A stretch of DNA of 64,000 nucleotides from PALSA-607 sp963825425. GTDB lineage: Bacteria > Actinomycetota > Actinomycetes > Acidothermales > Acidothermaceae. The position numbers and the translations under genes are program-made. How positions within the stretch are numbered: the first letter of the stretch is position 1; each line of letters opens with the position of its first letter. Where the stretch lies: NCBI GenBank assembly GCA_963825425.1, contig CAWGTF010000013.1, forward strand, positions 372,001-436,000, given 5' to 3'. This document shows, one piece after another, positions 26,400 to 35,034 of this stretch. Below the pieces are notes generated by a model. The model did not search any database and had not been told where the DNA came from. It worked only from the letters and a program-made list of their open reading frames with translations.

Positions 26400-27458
26400 T
26401 TGCGTCCGGTCGTGAAGACAGCGTTGCGACGGCTGTGGCGTGACTCGACAACGCTGCAGATCGGCGTCCATCACGAGCGAGCTGTCGTGGTCGCTGGGAT
26501 CGGTGAACAGGTGGGCAGGTTGTTGGCGGCATTCGACGGCGCGCATGATCGGTCCGCGCTGCGTGCGCGGGCGCGTTCGTTGGGACTCGACGCGTCGATC
26601 GTGGATCGGCTCGTGTCGATGCTGACCGAGGCAGCGGTGCTCGACGATGCAGCGACCGACGCACGTCCACTCGCCGTCTTGCCGCGCGTCGAACGCGACC
26701 GGCTCGCACCCGATCTCGCATCGATGTCGTTGGTGTCGGGGCAACTCGACGGTGGGTTATCGACGGTGTCGCGGCGCCAGCGAGCGACGGTTGGCGTCGT
26801 TGGTGGCGGTCGGGTAGGCGGCGCGGTTGCGACGCTCCTTGGTGCTGCCGGTGTCGGTCACCTCGTAGTCGATGACGCTGCCACGTGCCGGCCGGCCGAC
26901 TGCGGGCCAGCCGGTGCCGCGATCGGCGATACCGGGTCAACCCGCGCCCAAGCCGCGCACGCGGCGATCCACCGGATCAGCCAAGTCACCAAGACAACCG
27001 CATTGACGCCATCCCAGCGCTACGACGTGGTCGTCCTTGCCTCGGGCGCCGCACCGGGAACGTCCGCGATCAACGAACTGGTCCGCTCCGGCGTGCCCCA
27101 TCTAAGAGTGGCCGTCAAGGAAGCGCGGGCCGTCGTAGGTCCGTTCGTGATACCGGGGAGCACGTCGTGCCTTCGCTGCCTCGAGTTACACAGGTCTGAT
27201 CGCGATTCGGCGTGGCCGGTGATCGCCGCGCAACTGGCCACCGGTGGCTCGCGCGCGGGCACCGAAGCGTGCGACATCGTCTTGGCGACGTTGGCCGCGA
27301 GCATCGCCGCGTTGCAAGTGCTGGCGTTCGTCGACGGCGGCGACCCAGTCACCCGAAACGGAACACTGGAACTCGCATTACCCGACTGGCGGGTGCGGCG
27401 AAGGAGTTGGCGTGCGCACCCGTTGTGCGGCTGCTCCTGGGCCGATGAGGCGGTGTAG
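26400..27458 (+). CDS. ThiF/E1-like protein
   Basis: 352 aa. A winged-helix-like N-terminal part (residues 1-100) is followed by a Rossmann fold VGVVGGGRVGGAVATLLGAA and putative zinc-binding cysteines in CLRCLELH and HPLCGCSW. This arrangement resembles E1-like subunits of RiPP cyclodehydratases and their actinobacterial housekeeping relatives. The RQ-containing adenylation motif of true E1 enzymes is not evident, so activity is doubtful. The start is TTG 26400, supported by GGAGG seven bases upstream; GTG 26412 is the alternative. The stop overlaps the next start by one base. Confidence 0.75.
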   Translation: MRPVVKTALRRLWRDSTTLQIGVHHERAVVVAGIGEQVGRLLAAFDGAHDRSALRARARSLGLDASIVDRLVSMLTEAAVLDDAATDARPLAVLPRVERDRLAPDLASMSLVSGQLDGGLSTVSRRQRATVGVVGGGRVGGAVATLLGAAGVGHLVVDDAATCRPADCGPAGAAIGDTGSTRAQAAHAAIHRISQVTKTTALTPSQRYDVVVLASGAAPGTSAINELVRSGVPHLRVAVKEARAVVGPFVIPGSTSCLRCLELHRSDRDSAWPVIAAQLATGGSRAGTEACDIVLATLAASIAALQVLAFVDGGDPVTRNGTLELALPDWRVRRRSWRAHPLCGCSWADEAV

Positions 27459-28834
27459 TGGCCGAAGAGACCGGCGCAGTAACGATCCCCGAACGATCGG
27501 TAGCGGACAATGGTGATGTGAGCGAAATCCCCCGCCGCACGATGAGCCGCACCGCACGCCTGGCTGGGCTGCCGATCGGTGCAGCTGGCCGTGCCACCGT
27601 GGGTCTCGGCAAGCGCCTGTCAGGACGCTCGACCGACGACGTCATGGCGGAGTTTCAGCAGCGTACGGCCGAGCAGCTGTTCAAGGTCCTTGGCGAGCTC
27701 AAGGGCGGTGCGATGAAGGTCGGGCAGGCACTGTCGGTGTTCGAGGCCGCGATGCCGGAGGAGCTCGCGGCGCCCTATCGCGAGGCGCTCACCAGACTGC
27801 AAGAAGACGCGCCCCCACTGCCCGCGCCGACAGTCCACAAGGTGCTCGCCAGCCAACTCGGCCCGAACTGGCGCCAGTTGTTCCGCTCGTTCAGCGACAA
27901 GCCCGCGGCGGCCGCATCGATCGGGCAGGTGCACCGGGCGATCTGGGCCGACGGTCGCCCAGTTGCCGTGAAGGTTCAGTACCCCGGCGCCGGGAAGGCG
28001 CTGCTTTCAGACTTGAACCAGTTGGCCCGCATGGGCCGCCTGTTCGGCGTCATGTCGCCGGGGCTCGACATCAAGCCACTGCTGCGCGAGTTGCGCGAAC
28101 GCGTCGCCGAGGAACTCGACTACCGGCTCGAGGCGCAGTCGCAGCACGCCTTCGCGCTCGCGTTCGCCGATGATCTCGACATCTTCGTTCCTGACGTGCT
28201 GGCCGGCGCCGACCGCGTACTCGTTACCGAATGGGTCGACGGCACACCGCTCGCGAAGATCTTGCGCAACGGCAGTCGCGAGGAGCGCGACCGGGTCGGT
28301 CTGCTCTACGTCCGTTTCCTGTTCTCCGGTCCGGCCCGCGCAGGCCTGCTGCACGCCGATCCGCATCCGGGCAACTACCGGGTCCTTCCCGACGGACGCC
28401 TAGGCGTCCTCGACTTCGGTGCGGTGAACAGGTTGCCCGACGGCTTCCCGCCGGCGATCGGCAGATTGCTCGCGCTGGCTCTGCGCGGCGACCACGAAGC
28501 AGTCCTCGAGGGCCTGCGCGTCGAAGGATTTGTCAATCCGGGTCACCGGGTCGACCCCGACGAACTGATCAGTTACCTCAACCCTTTCCTCGATCCAGCG
28601 CGCCACCCGACCTTCCACTTCTCGCGGGCGTGGCTGCGCGAGCAAGCCGCCCGGGTCGGGGATCCGCGCACCCAAGCCGCCGCATTGGGGCGTCAGCTCA
28701 ACTTGCCGCCGTCCTATCTGCTCATCCATCGGGTGTGGCTCGGCGGCGTCGGTGTGCTCTGCCAGCTCGACGCACGTGGTCCTTTTCAGGCGGAAATGCG
28801 TCGCTGGGTACCGGGCCTCACACCTACGCACTGA
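27458..28834 (+). CDS. ABC1/UbiB-type atypical kinase
   Basis: 458 aa. ABC1 family hallmarks are present: the KxGQ motif in GGAMKVGQALSVFE, the Ala-rich loop AAAASIGQVHRA, Lys in VAVKVQYPG, HADPHPGNY, and the metal-binding LDFGAVNRLP. In other bacteria these proteins support quinone or lipid metabolism. It corresponds to Rv3197 beside whiB7 (recollection). GTG start overlaps the ThiF stop (TAGTG), indicating coupling. Confidence 0.93.
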   Translation: MAEETGAVTIPERSVADNGDVSEIPRRTMSRTARLAGLPIGAAGRATVGLGKRLSGRSTDDVMAEFQQRTAEQLFKVLGELKGGAMKVGQALSVFEAAMPEELAAPYREALTRLQEDAPPLPAPTVHKVLASQLGPNWRQLFRSFSDKPAAAASIGQVHRAIWADGRPVAVKVQYPGAGKALLSDLNQLARMGRLFGVMSPGLDIKPLLRELRERVAEELDYRLEAQSQHAFALAFADDLDIFVPDVLAGADRVLVTEWVDGTPLAKILRNGSREERDRVGLLYVRFLFSGPARAGLLHADPHPGNYRVLPDGRLGVLDFGAVNRLPDGFPPAIGRLLALALRGDHEAVLEGLRVEGFVNPGHRVDPDELISYLNPFLDPARHPTFHFSRAWLREQAARVGDPRTQAAALGRQLNLPPSYLLIHRVWLGGVGVLCQLDARGPFQAEMRRWVPGLTPTH

Positions 28835-28865
28835 CTTGGCACACCGTCGCTGACCGCTCATGCAA

Positions 28866-28897
28866 AGGGACCGCACCCAGAGCTGGGTGCGGTCCCT
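28866..28897. terminator. Hairpin between convergent genes
   Basis: AGGGACCGCACCCA (28866-28879) and TGGGTGCGGTCCCT (28884-28897) form a perfect 14-bp stem with loop GAGC. It separates the ABC1 kinase from the convergent small gene and can serve both strands. Confidence 0.85.
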
Positions 28898-28908
28898 GCC
28901 TTGCCGCA

Positions 28909-29073
28909 TTACCGGACGGCGATCAGCAGCCGTCGGATCCACCGTGAGGTGTCTTCGGCTTTGCGCTTGGACCGACGACGGGCCGCGATGATCTGCGACC
29001 GGCGTGCGGCTGCCTGCGCTTCCTGCTGTCGCTGCGTCGCCATGACGCGGACGTGCGCATCGTTGCTGAACAT
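28909..29073 (-). CDS. Small basic protein next to whiB7
   Basis: 54 aa, MFSNDAHVRVMATQRQQEA then an Arg/Ala-rich helix ending RWIRRLLIAVR. The start ATG 29071-29073 follows AGGAG six bases upstream, and the gene ends 12 bp before the terminator. Strongly basic and helical; nucleic-acid or membrane binding is conceivable. I do not recognise a named family. It lies 98 bp downstream of whiB7 on the same strand. Confidence 0.65.
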   Translation of the reverse strand: MFSNDAHVRVMATQRQQEAQAAARRSQIIAARRRSKRKAEDTSRWIRRLLIAVR

Positions 29074-29171
29074 GAGAACTCCTGATTCGGTGTATCGACG
29101 TTCGCCTGTCGGTCGGACGGGCGAGTTTCGGTGCGGGTGGTTCGCCACCGAACGCCGAGTCACTCCGACGA

Positions 29172-29456
29172 TCAGGCGGCAACTTCCTTGCGCGGACGGC
29201 CACGCGGACGCTTGCGCGCCACGATGGCTCCCTGGACAAACAGCTCGGCGCCCCAGACGCCCCACGGCTCCTGGCGGTCGAGTGCCGCCGTCAGGCACGC
29301 GGTGCGCACCGGGCATTCCGCGCACATCGCCTTGGCGGTCTCGACGTCTTCTGGCGACTCGGCGAAGAACAACTCCGGGTCGACCGTGAGACACGGGACT
29401 TCAAGCGACCGTCGCAGCGCTTGGGCGAGCACGCGGTCAAACGGGCCGGTCAGCAT
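29172..29456 (-). CDS. whiB7: Transcriptional regulator WhiB7
   Basis: 94 aa. Four cysteines (C22, C45, C48, C54) bind a [4Fe-4S] cluster; EPWGVWGAE is the sigma-interacting turn, and KRPRGRPRK is the C-terminal AT-hook, which separates WhiB7 from other Wbl proteins. WhiB7 binds the primary sigma factor and activates intrinsic antibiotic-resistance genes. The usual GVWGGE reads GVWGAE here. The start ATG 29454-29456 follows AGGAGGGGGTGACGCAG. The frame is open to 30002 but the upstream part is leader sequence, not protein-like. Confidence 0.95.
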   Translation of the reverse strand: MLTGPFDRVLAQALRRSLEVPCLTVDPELFFAESPEDVETAKAMCAECPVRTACLTAALDRQEPWGVWGAELFVQGAIVARKRPRGRPRKEVAA

Positions 29457-29587
29457 CTGCGTCACCCCCTCCTGGAGGTTTCTCGTTGTCTGAAGATTTC
29501 TAGTCGTGAGGTAGGACACTTCGGTGGGCCGAAAATCAGCGGAGCGTGGGCGAACAGCACGGATGGGCAACGAACTGGACAAACAAA

Positions 29588-29622
29588 AAGGCCGCGGATC
29601 CCGGTGAGGGTTCCGCGGCCTT
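29588..29622 (-). terminator. Attenuator terminator in the whiB7 leader
   Basis: AAGGCCGCGGA (29622-29612) pairs with TCCGCGGCCTT (29598-29588), with inner CCC/GGG pairing; the minus-strand transcript continues TTTTTGTTT. It lies 131 nt upstream of the whiB7 start, so unregulated transcripts would end before the gene. The mycobacterial whiB7 leader is known to use the same principle. Confidence 0.9.
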
Positions 29623-29644
29623 GGAGAGCCGGTCTGATGGTGTC

Positions 29645-29821
29645 TCAGACCGGGAACCCCCAAGGCGAGGTTCCCTTGTTGCCACGACCGGTGTCCGGCG
29701 TCGTGACCACGTGCTGCTTGATCTGGGTGTGGAGCGCTGCGAGCTTGCGGTTCTGCGTGAGTGCGACGGTCTTGTGCTGATCGGCGGTGGCTGCCTGTGG
29801 CGTATTGACTCGCTGCTGCAT
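29645..29821 (-). CDS. Upstream ORF in the whiB7 leader (58 aa)
   Basis: The frame MQQRVNTPQAATADQHKTV ... GTSPWGFPV ends with TGA at 29645-29647 and has strongly G/C-ending codons like its neighbours, so it looks translated. No clear ribosome site precedes the ATG. Its 3' end encodes three competing RNA stems: GGGAACC/GGTTCCC (29675-29652), CCGGTCTGA/TCAGACCGG around its stop (29653-29629), and GGGTTCC (29659-29653) against GGAACCC (29614-29608), the last opening the terminator stem. The rest of the leader, 29822-30063, holds a small hairpin with a GAGA loop at 29976-29991 and an AT-rich stretch near 30045-30058 that may belong to the promoter. Confidence 0.55.
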   Translation of the reverse strand: MQQRVNTPQAATADQHKTVALTQNRKLAALHTQIKQHVVTTPDTGRGNKGTSPWGFPV

Positions 29822-30063
29822 TGACTGCTGCGGTCGTCGGACGCCACATAGCGGCGGCGGTCATGCCGCTGCCCTCGAGCCCGGACGCGGAAAACGCGGC
29901 AGCGAACCCAGGAACGAACGCGACTGCACTTAGTTGCGGTCTCCACTGCGGCTCACCACCTTCCGATCTCGGGCTGCGCCCTCTCGGGCGCGCCAACACC
30001 AACAGTTACCAGTGGGCAGGCTACGGCCAACGTCGCGAAGCGGGCAACGTATTTATTGGGCAT

Positions 30064-32244
30064 TTATTTGCGGCCGATATTCGCAGCCGACGAGCCACAT
30101 AGCTCGAGCACCTCGGCCGCGTAAGCCGTGAGCTTGGCCGGGCCGACGCCGCCAATCGCCGCGAGTTCTTGCGTGCTTTGCGGGCGCACCTCGGCGATCC
30201 GCGTCAGAGTCGCGTCGGTGAACACGCAGAACGCCGGCTGCTTCAGTTCCCTGGATCGCTCGAGCCGCCACGCACGCAAGCGCTCGAACAACTCTTCGTC
30301 GACGCTGCCCGGGCAGTCGGTGCAGCGGCCGAGCTTGCGGGCAGCACCACTGGTCAGGAGCTTCTGGCAGACCCGACACCGCTCGACCCGGTCACGGCCC
30401 GACTTCGCGGCTGACGGCGACCTCGCGGCGGCCGGCTGAGCAGAACCACCAGCTGTGGCCGCCCGCACGTCGTCGAGAAAACGGCTCGGACGCCGGCTGG
30501 CGCGCCCACCCGGAGATCGCGCTGCCGCCCACGAGAGGGCGAGATGGCGCCGGGCCCTGGTGATGCCGACGTAAAGCAACCGTCGTTCCTCGTCGACCTG
30601 CGCGGTCGTCTCGGCGTAGACGATCGGCAGCGTGCCGTCGACCAAACCCACCAGGAACACGGCGTCCCACTCAAGCCCTTTGGCTGCGTGCAGCGAGGCC
30701 AGGGTCACGCCGTCGACGACAGGCGCGTGCTGCAACGACGCTCGTTCCTCCAGGTCGGCGACGAAGTCGGCCAGGCTCGACCCACGCCCCGCGTTCGGCC
30801 CGGTGGTCGAGTCGACCGGCAGTGCCATTCCAGGTGCAGCCGCGAACTCTCCGGCCGCGGCGTCCCCAGCCGCGGAGTTCCCAGCCGCGGGGTCCGCCAC
30901 CCGCTCCTCCGCGAGCCGGACGAGCGCGGCTAGGGACTCCCACCGATCACGTGCCACGCCTGATCCAGCCGGCGGCACGGGGCCGAATCCGAGCGCGACG
31001 AGAACGCCGCGCACGGCGTCGGCGAGCGTGCCGTCGTCGGGCTGCTCGGCCCGCGCCGCACCGCGCAGCAAGAACACGGCTTCACGAACCTCGGGACGCT
31101 CGAAGAACCGCTCGCCGCCGCGCAGGACGTACGGCACTCCCGCCTCGGCGAGCGCCTGCTCGAAGGTCTCCGATTGCGCGTTGATGCGGAACAGGACAGC
31201 GATTTCACTCGCGGGCGTACCGTCGGCGATCAGCCCCACGATCTTGCTCGCGACGGCGGCCGCCTCGGCAACTTCGTCGGAGTAGCTGTCGACGGCGGGC
31301 ACCGGGCCTGGAGGCAGTTGTGCGACGAGCGCACCGCCCGACAGCCGGTTGGCTAGAGCGACAACCTGCGGTGTCGATCGGTAGTCACGAACCAGCCGGA
31401 CGACGGTTGCTTTCGGGTATCGCGTCGAGAACCCGGTGAGGTACTCAGGCGATGCGCCGGCAAAGGAGTAGATCGTCTGCTCCGGGTCGCCGACGACGCA
31501 CAGATCGTCGCGGTCGCCAAGCCACGCATCGAGCAGCCGCTGCTGGGCCGGATTGACGTCTTGATACTCGTCGACCACGAAATAGCGGTACTGGTCTCGC
31601 ACCTGGAGAGCCACCGCTGGCTCGGTTTCGAGAAGTGCCGTCGCATGCAAGAGCAGATCCTCGAAATCGAACTGGTTCTTGCGCACTTTGAGGTCTTCGT
31701 AGCCGGCGTAGAGCGCGGTGATCTCGGTGACCGGCCGCGGGGCAATGCGATGTGCGAGTAGCACGGACGACGCGTAGTCGTCGGGCGGTCGCTGGAGCGC
31801 CTTCATCCACTCGATCTCGGACGCCACATCGCGAAGGTCGGACGACGAAAGCCCGAGGCGCAATCGCCCGGCGACCTCGGCGAGCAACGGAACCTTCGAC
31901 TTCAGGATCGCCGGCAGTTCGCCGCCAATGGTCCGGGGCCAGAAGTACTGCAGCTGACGCAACGCGGCCGAGTGGAAGGTTCGGGCCTGGACCGCGCCGG
32001 CGCCAAGGCCGCGCAGCCGGCCGCGCAGTTCGCCGGCCGCCCGCGCGGTGAAGGTGACGGCAAGAACGTGCGCCGGCGACACCGTTCCGGAATTGATCGC
32101 GAAAGCGATGCGGTGGGTGATCGCCCGGGTCTTGCCGGTGCCCGCGCCGGCAAGGATGCAGACCGGCCCCCGGACCGCCTCTGCCGCGGACCGCTGCTCG
32201 GGATCGAGCGCGCTCAAGATCTCAGGCTCAGCCACCGCGGTCAC
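30064..32244 (-). CDS. uvrD2: ATP-dependent DNA helicase UvrD2
   Basis: 726 aa, superfamily 1A 3'-5' helicase. Walker A AGAGTGKTRAITHR, Walker B VDEYQDVNPAQ, and SLHAAKGLEWDAVFLVG (motif V) are intact. A tetracysteine zinc module (CRVCQKLL ... CTDCP) joins the motor to an HRDC domain (ELAAIGGVGPAKLTAYAAEV), the arrangement specific to actinobacterial UvrD2. GTG start at 32242-32244. Adjacent to whiB7, as in mycobacteria. No frameshift. Confidence 0.95.
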   Translation of the reverse strand: MTAVAEPEILSALDPEQRSAAEAVRGPVCILAGAGTGKTRAITHRIAFAINSGTVSPAHVLAVTFTARAAGELRGRLRGLGAGAVQARTFHSAALRQLQYFWPRTIGGELPAILKSKVPLLAEVAGRLRLGLSSSDLRDVASEIEWMKALQRPPDDYASSVLLAHRIAPRPVTEITALYAGYEDLKVRKNQFDFEDLLLHATALLETEPAVALQVRDQYRYFVVDEYQDVNPAQQRLLDAWLGDRDDLCVVGDPEQTIYSFAGASPEYLTGFSTRYPKATVVRLVRDYRSTPQVVALANRLSGGALVAQLPPGPVPAVDSYSDEVAEAAAVASKIVGLIADGTPASEIAVLFRINAQSETFEQALAEAGVPYVLRGGERFFERPEVREAVFLLRGAARAEQPDDGTLADAVRGVLVALGFGPVPPAGSGVARDRWESLAALVRLAEERVADPAAGNSAAGDAAAGEFAAAPGMALPVDSTTGPNAGRGSSLADFVADLEERASLQHAPVVDGVTLASLHAAKGLEWDAVFLVGLVDGTLPIVYAETTAQVDEERRLLYVGITRARRHLALSWAAARSPGGRASRRPSRFLDDVRAATAGGSAQPAAARSPSAAKSGRDRVERCRVCQKLLTSGAARKLGRCTDCPGSVDEELFERLRAWRLERSRELKQPAFCVFTDATLTRIAEVRPQSTQELAAIGGVGPAKLTAYAAEVLELCGSSAANIGRK

Positions 32245-32307
32245 CGGGCCATCTTGGCAGGGCCGACCGACAGCAGGGCTACAGGCGGCGAGACTGTGAA
32301 GGAAGAA

Positions 32308-32337
32308 CTACTCATGGTCGACAGTTGTCATGAGTAG
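32308..32337. promoter_or_regulatory. Palindrome between uvrD2 and mycoredoxin
   Basis: CTACTCATG (32308-32316) and CATGAGTAG (32329-32337) are perfect 9-bp inverted arms with a 12-bp spacer, in the middle of the divergent promoter region. No short ORF starts there with a ribosome site. A shared operator for both genes is the simplest reading. Confidence 0.5.
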
Positions 32338-32386
32338 GACGGCTGCCCGCCGCGCGCCGACGCACGCAATCCGAGGAGTTCTTCCT

Positions 32387-32652
32387 GTGACCGCCTCAGT
32401 CGAGGTTCCGACCCCGCTGGTGATCTTCAGCACGACGTGGTGCGGGTATTGCCGCACCCTGAAGCGCCAGCTCGCGACGAGGGAATCGCGTTCACCGAGG
32501 TCAACATCGAGGAGACTCCGGGCGCCGCGGAGTTCGTGATGGGGATCAACCGCGGCGATCAGACCGTGCCGACCGTGCTGTTTCCCGACGGCAGCACGCT
32601 GACCAATCCGCGGCTGTCCGCCGTCATCGCCCAGCTACGGGCACCGTCCTGA
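32387..32652 (+). CDS. mrx1: Mycoredoxin (glutaredoxin fold), one frameshift
   Basis: About 87 aa. The active site WCGYC in IFSTTWCGYCRTLKRQL, the motif TVPTVLFPDGS and the end TNPRLSAVIAQL are those of mycoredoxin-1, which reduces mycothiol mixed disulfides in the cytosol. The first frame runs to about 32478; the second continues DEGIAFTEVNIEETPGA, so one base is missing near 32475. The GTG start at 32387 follows CGAGGAG. Confidence 0.88.
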
Positions 32653-33588
32653 GCCGACAGTCCCCACAGCGGCCCGTCAGTGGCCACGCGCGCGAGGTCG
32701 CCGCCGAACCACCCATCAATGAGGTAGAACGCAACGGACGCGAGCATCGGTAGCCGCAACGAGCCGTCGGCGATCGCCGTCCGCAACTCTGCACGGCTGA
32801 AACCAGCGTGCGTCGGCGATCTCTTCCGCGTCGATGGTCAGCTCCGTCGTCGTGGCCTTCGCGGTGAACGCCAGCATCAAGCTCGACGGGAATGGCCACG
32901 GCTGACTCGCGACGTAGCGCACGTCGCCGACCCGGACGCCAACTTCTTCGAACACTTCGCGGACGACGGCGTGCTCGAGTGTCTCGCCAGCCTCGACATA
33001 CCCGGCCAGGGTAGACATCCGACCCGCTGGCCAACTCGGCTGCCGACCGAGAAGGCACCGATCCTCGTCATCAGTGACCAGCATGATCACGGCTGGGTCG
33101 GTTCGCGGATAGTGCTCGCTACCGTCATCGACGCAGCGACGCACGTGGCCAGCAAGCGCGACCACCGTTGCCGCACCACACAACGGGCAGCGCACGTGGC
33201 GTGCGTGCCACTGTTCGAGTGCCGCGGCGTGTGCCAACAGTCCGGCGTCAACGTCCGACAGGTTCGCACCCACCTCGCGCAAGTTCGCCGCCCTCATACC
33301 GGACGGCGGTGGGTCGGGCAGTGGCGCCGCGACGGCGAACACCCCGACGGCGGCGTCGACGTCTGAAGGTGCTGCTACGCCGAGGAAATATCGCTCGCCG
33401 GTCGGAAGATCGGCAGGGTGTGAAACCACGAGCGCATCGTGCTCGTCGACGAGCGCGCGGCCCCCGTCGACGACGATCACGCGCGACGACGGGTTGGCCC
33501 AGGCGCGCGCCAGCCACTCGTCGTCCGCCCTCAGGTGCGCTGCACGATCGATGCCGGAGCGGCCCAACGGCGGTGGCTGCCGGGTCAT
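32559..33588 (-). CDS. nudC: NAD(+) diphosphatase NudC, one frameshift
   Basis: About 310 aa. Zinc ribbon with CPLCG and RRC, Nudix box GYVEAGETLEHAVVREVFEE and the NudC-specific SQPWPFPSS. It hydrolyses NAD(H) and can decap NAD-RNA. The frame breaks at an AAA run (32800-32802): one frame reads ARWFQPC, the other RAELRTAIADGSLRLPMLAS, which is the family sequence. The exact end after GLSAQDGARS is uncertain (32559 or 32624). ATG 33586-33588 overlaps the upstream stop as ATGA. Confidence 0.85.
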
Positions 33589-35025
33589 CGCGGAAGCGCG
33601 GCGAGTTCGTCCCACAGGTAGGCCGCTGTTTCGGCGCCCTTGAGCAGCACCGAGATGACGGCGTGCTCATCGGGCGCATGGACCCGGTCGGTCGGTAGGC
33701 CGGCACCGAGAAATATGAGCGGGGCTTGGAGAATCTCGGCGATATCGGCCTCGGGTCCGGATCCTCCTTCGCCGGTGAACAGCACCTCGTCGTCGTACGC
33801 CCGGCGCAAGTGCGCGCACCAACGCCTGCACGGTGGGGTCGTCGATCGGCACCAGATAGGGCCGCACGCCATCGCCGAAGAACTCGACGCTCGCAGTGAT
33901 GCCGGCCGGAACGTTCGCCTCGACGTACGCGCGCATCGCAGGCCTGGACGTCGAGTGGTCGCTGATTTGCGACGAGCCGAAACGACACCTTGGCGTGCGC
34001 GTCGGTCGGCACGATGGTCTTGTGGCCCGGACCCATGTAGCCACCCCAGACTCCGTGAATCTCACACGTCGGCCTCGCCCAGATGCGCTCGAGCGTGCTG
34101 TAGCCGGCTTCGCCGAATGTGGCGCGACTCTCAGCGGTCTCGAGCCACTGCGCATCGTCGAACGGCAGTCGCGCAATCAGGTCTCGCTCGACATCGGTCA
34201 GCGGTGCAACGTCGTCGTAGAAACCGTCGAGTGTGATCCGGTTGTTTCCATCGTGAAGACCCGCGAGCAGGTGCGCCATCACGGTCAAGGGGTTCGGCAC
34301 CGACCCGCCGAACGAGCCCGAATGCAAATCGACGTCCGGCCCGTGCAGGTCAATCTGGCAATCGGTCAGACCGCGCATGCGCACACAGGTGGTGATCACG
34401 CCGGCGGCATACAAGCCGTTGTCGCTGACGACGACGACGTCGCAGCTCAAGGCGATCGCGCTTCTCGCGAAGCAGCTCGGGGAACGCGGGCGACCCGGAC
34501 TCCTCCTCGCCCTCGATGAGCAGCTTCAGATTCACCGGTGGGCTGGTGCGTCCGCTGGTCGCAAGGCTCGCCTGCAATCCCAGCAGGTGGTACAGCACCA
34601 TCCCCTTGTCATCGGCTGCTCCTCTGACCGAGCAACCGGTCGCCGTCCGGCCCGGGAACGACTGCCGGCTCGAAGGGCGCGAAGCTCCACTGCTCGATCG
34701 GGTCGACCGGTTGCACATCGTGGTGGCCGTACACCACGACCGTCAGTGCGTTTGGGTTGTCACTGGGCCATTCCGCGAAAACAGTGGGCGCGCCATCGCT
34801 GGCCGGCCAGATCTCGACGGTCGGAAACCCGATCGCCCGCGCCGCGTCGGCAAACCACTGCGCCGAGCGCTCGACGTCGTCCCGTCGCTCCGGGTCGGTC
34901 CAGACCGAGGGAATGCGAATCCAATCCGACAGTTGAGCGACGAACTCGTCTTTGTGTGCTTGCACATAGGCCCGGACGGCGTCGCGCCGCGCATCATCGA
35001 CCGCCGAAGCGGAGTGCTCGCTCAT
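33585..35025 (-). CDS. M20-family peptidase (dipeptidase), four frameshifts
   Basis: About 470 aa spread over five reading-frame segments that together give one M20 peptidase: YGHHDVQPVDPIEQW (zinc His and Asp), AADDKGMVLYHLLGL, LLIEGEEESGSP, FGGSVPNPLTVMAHLLA, GGYMGPGHKTIVPT, ASVEFFGDGVRPYLVPID, LFTGEGGSGPEADIAEIL. The shifts lie near 34620, 34450, 33945 and 33810. No residues are lost at the joins, so sequencing error is more likely than decay. The start ATG 35023-35025 follows adnB by 9 bp, and the stop overlaps nudC, placing it in the adnA-adnB-nudC operon. Confidence 0.8.
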
Positions 35026-35034
35026 GCCAAGACT

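Noticed and set aside
26245..26940. 231-aa minus-strand frame opposite the ThiF gene
   Set aside because: Arg-rich shadow without motif or ribosome site.
29457..30002. N-terminal extension of WhiB7 through the leader
   Set aside because: The translation is not protein-like, contains the terminator sequence, and a ribosome site precedes the short start.
33585..35025. M20 peptidase as a true pseudogene
   Set aside because: Four shifts but no missing residues, and neighbours show the same error pattern.
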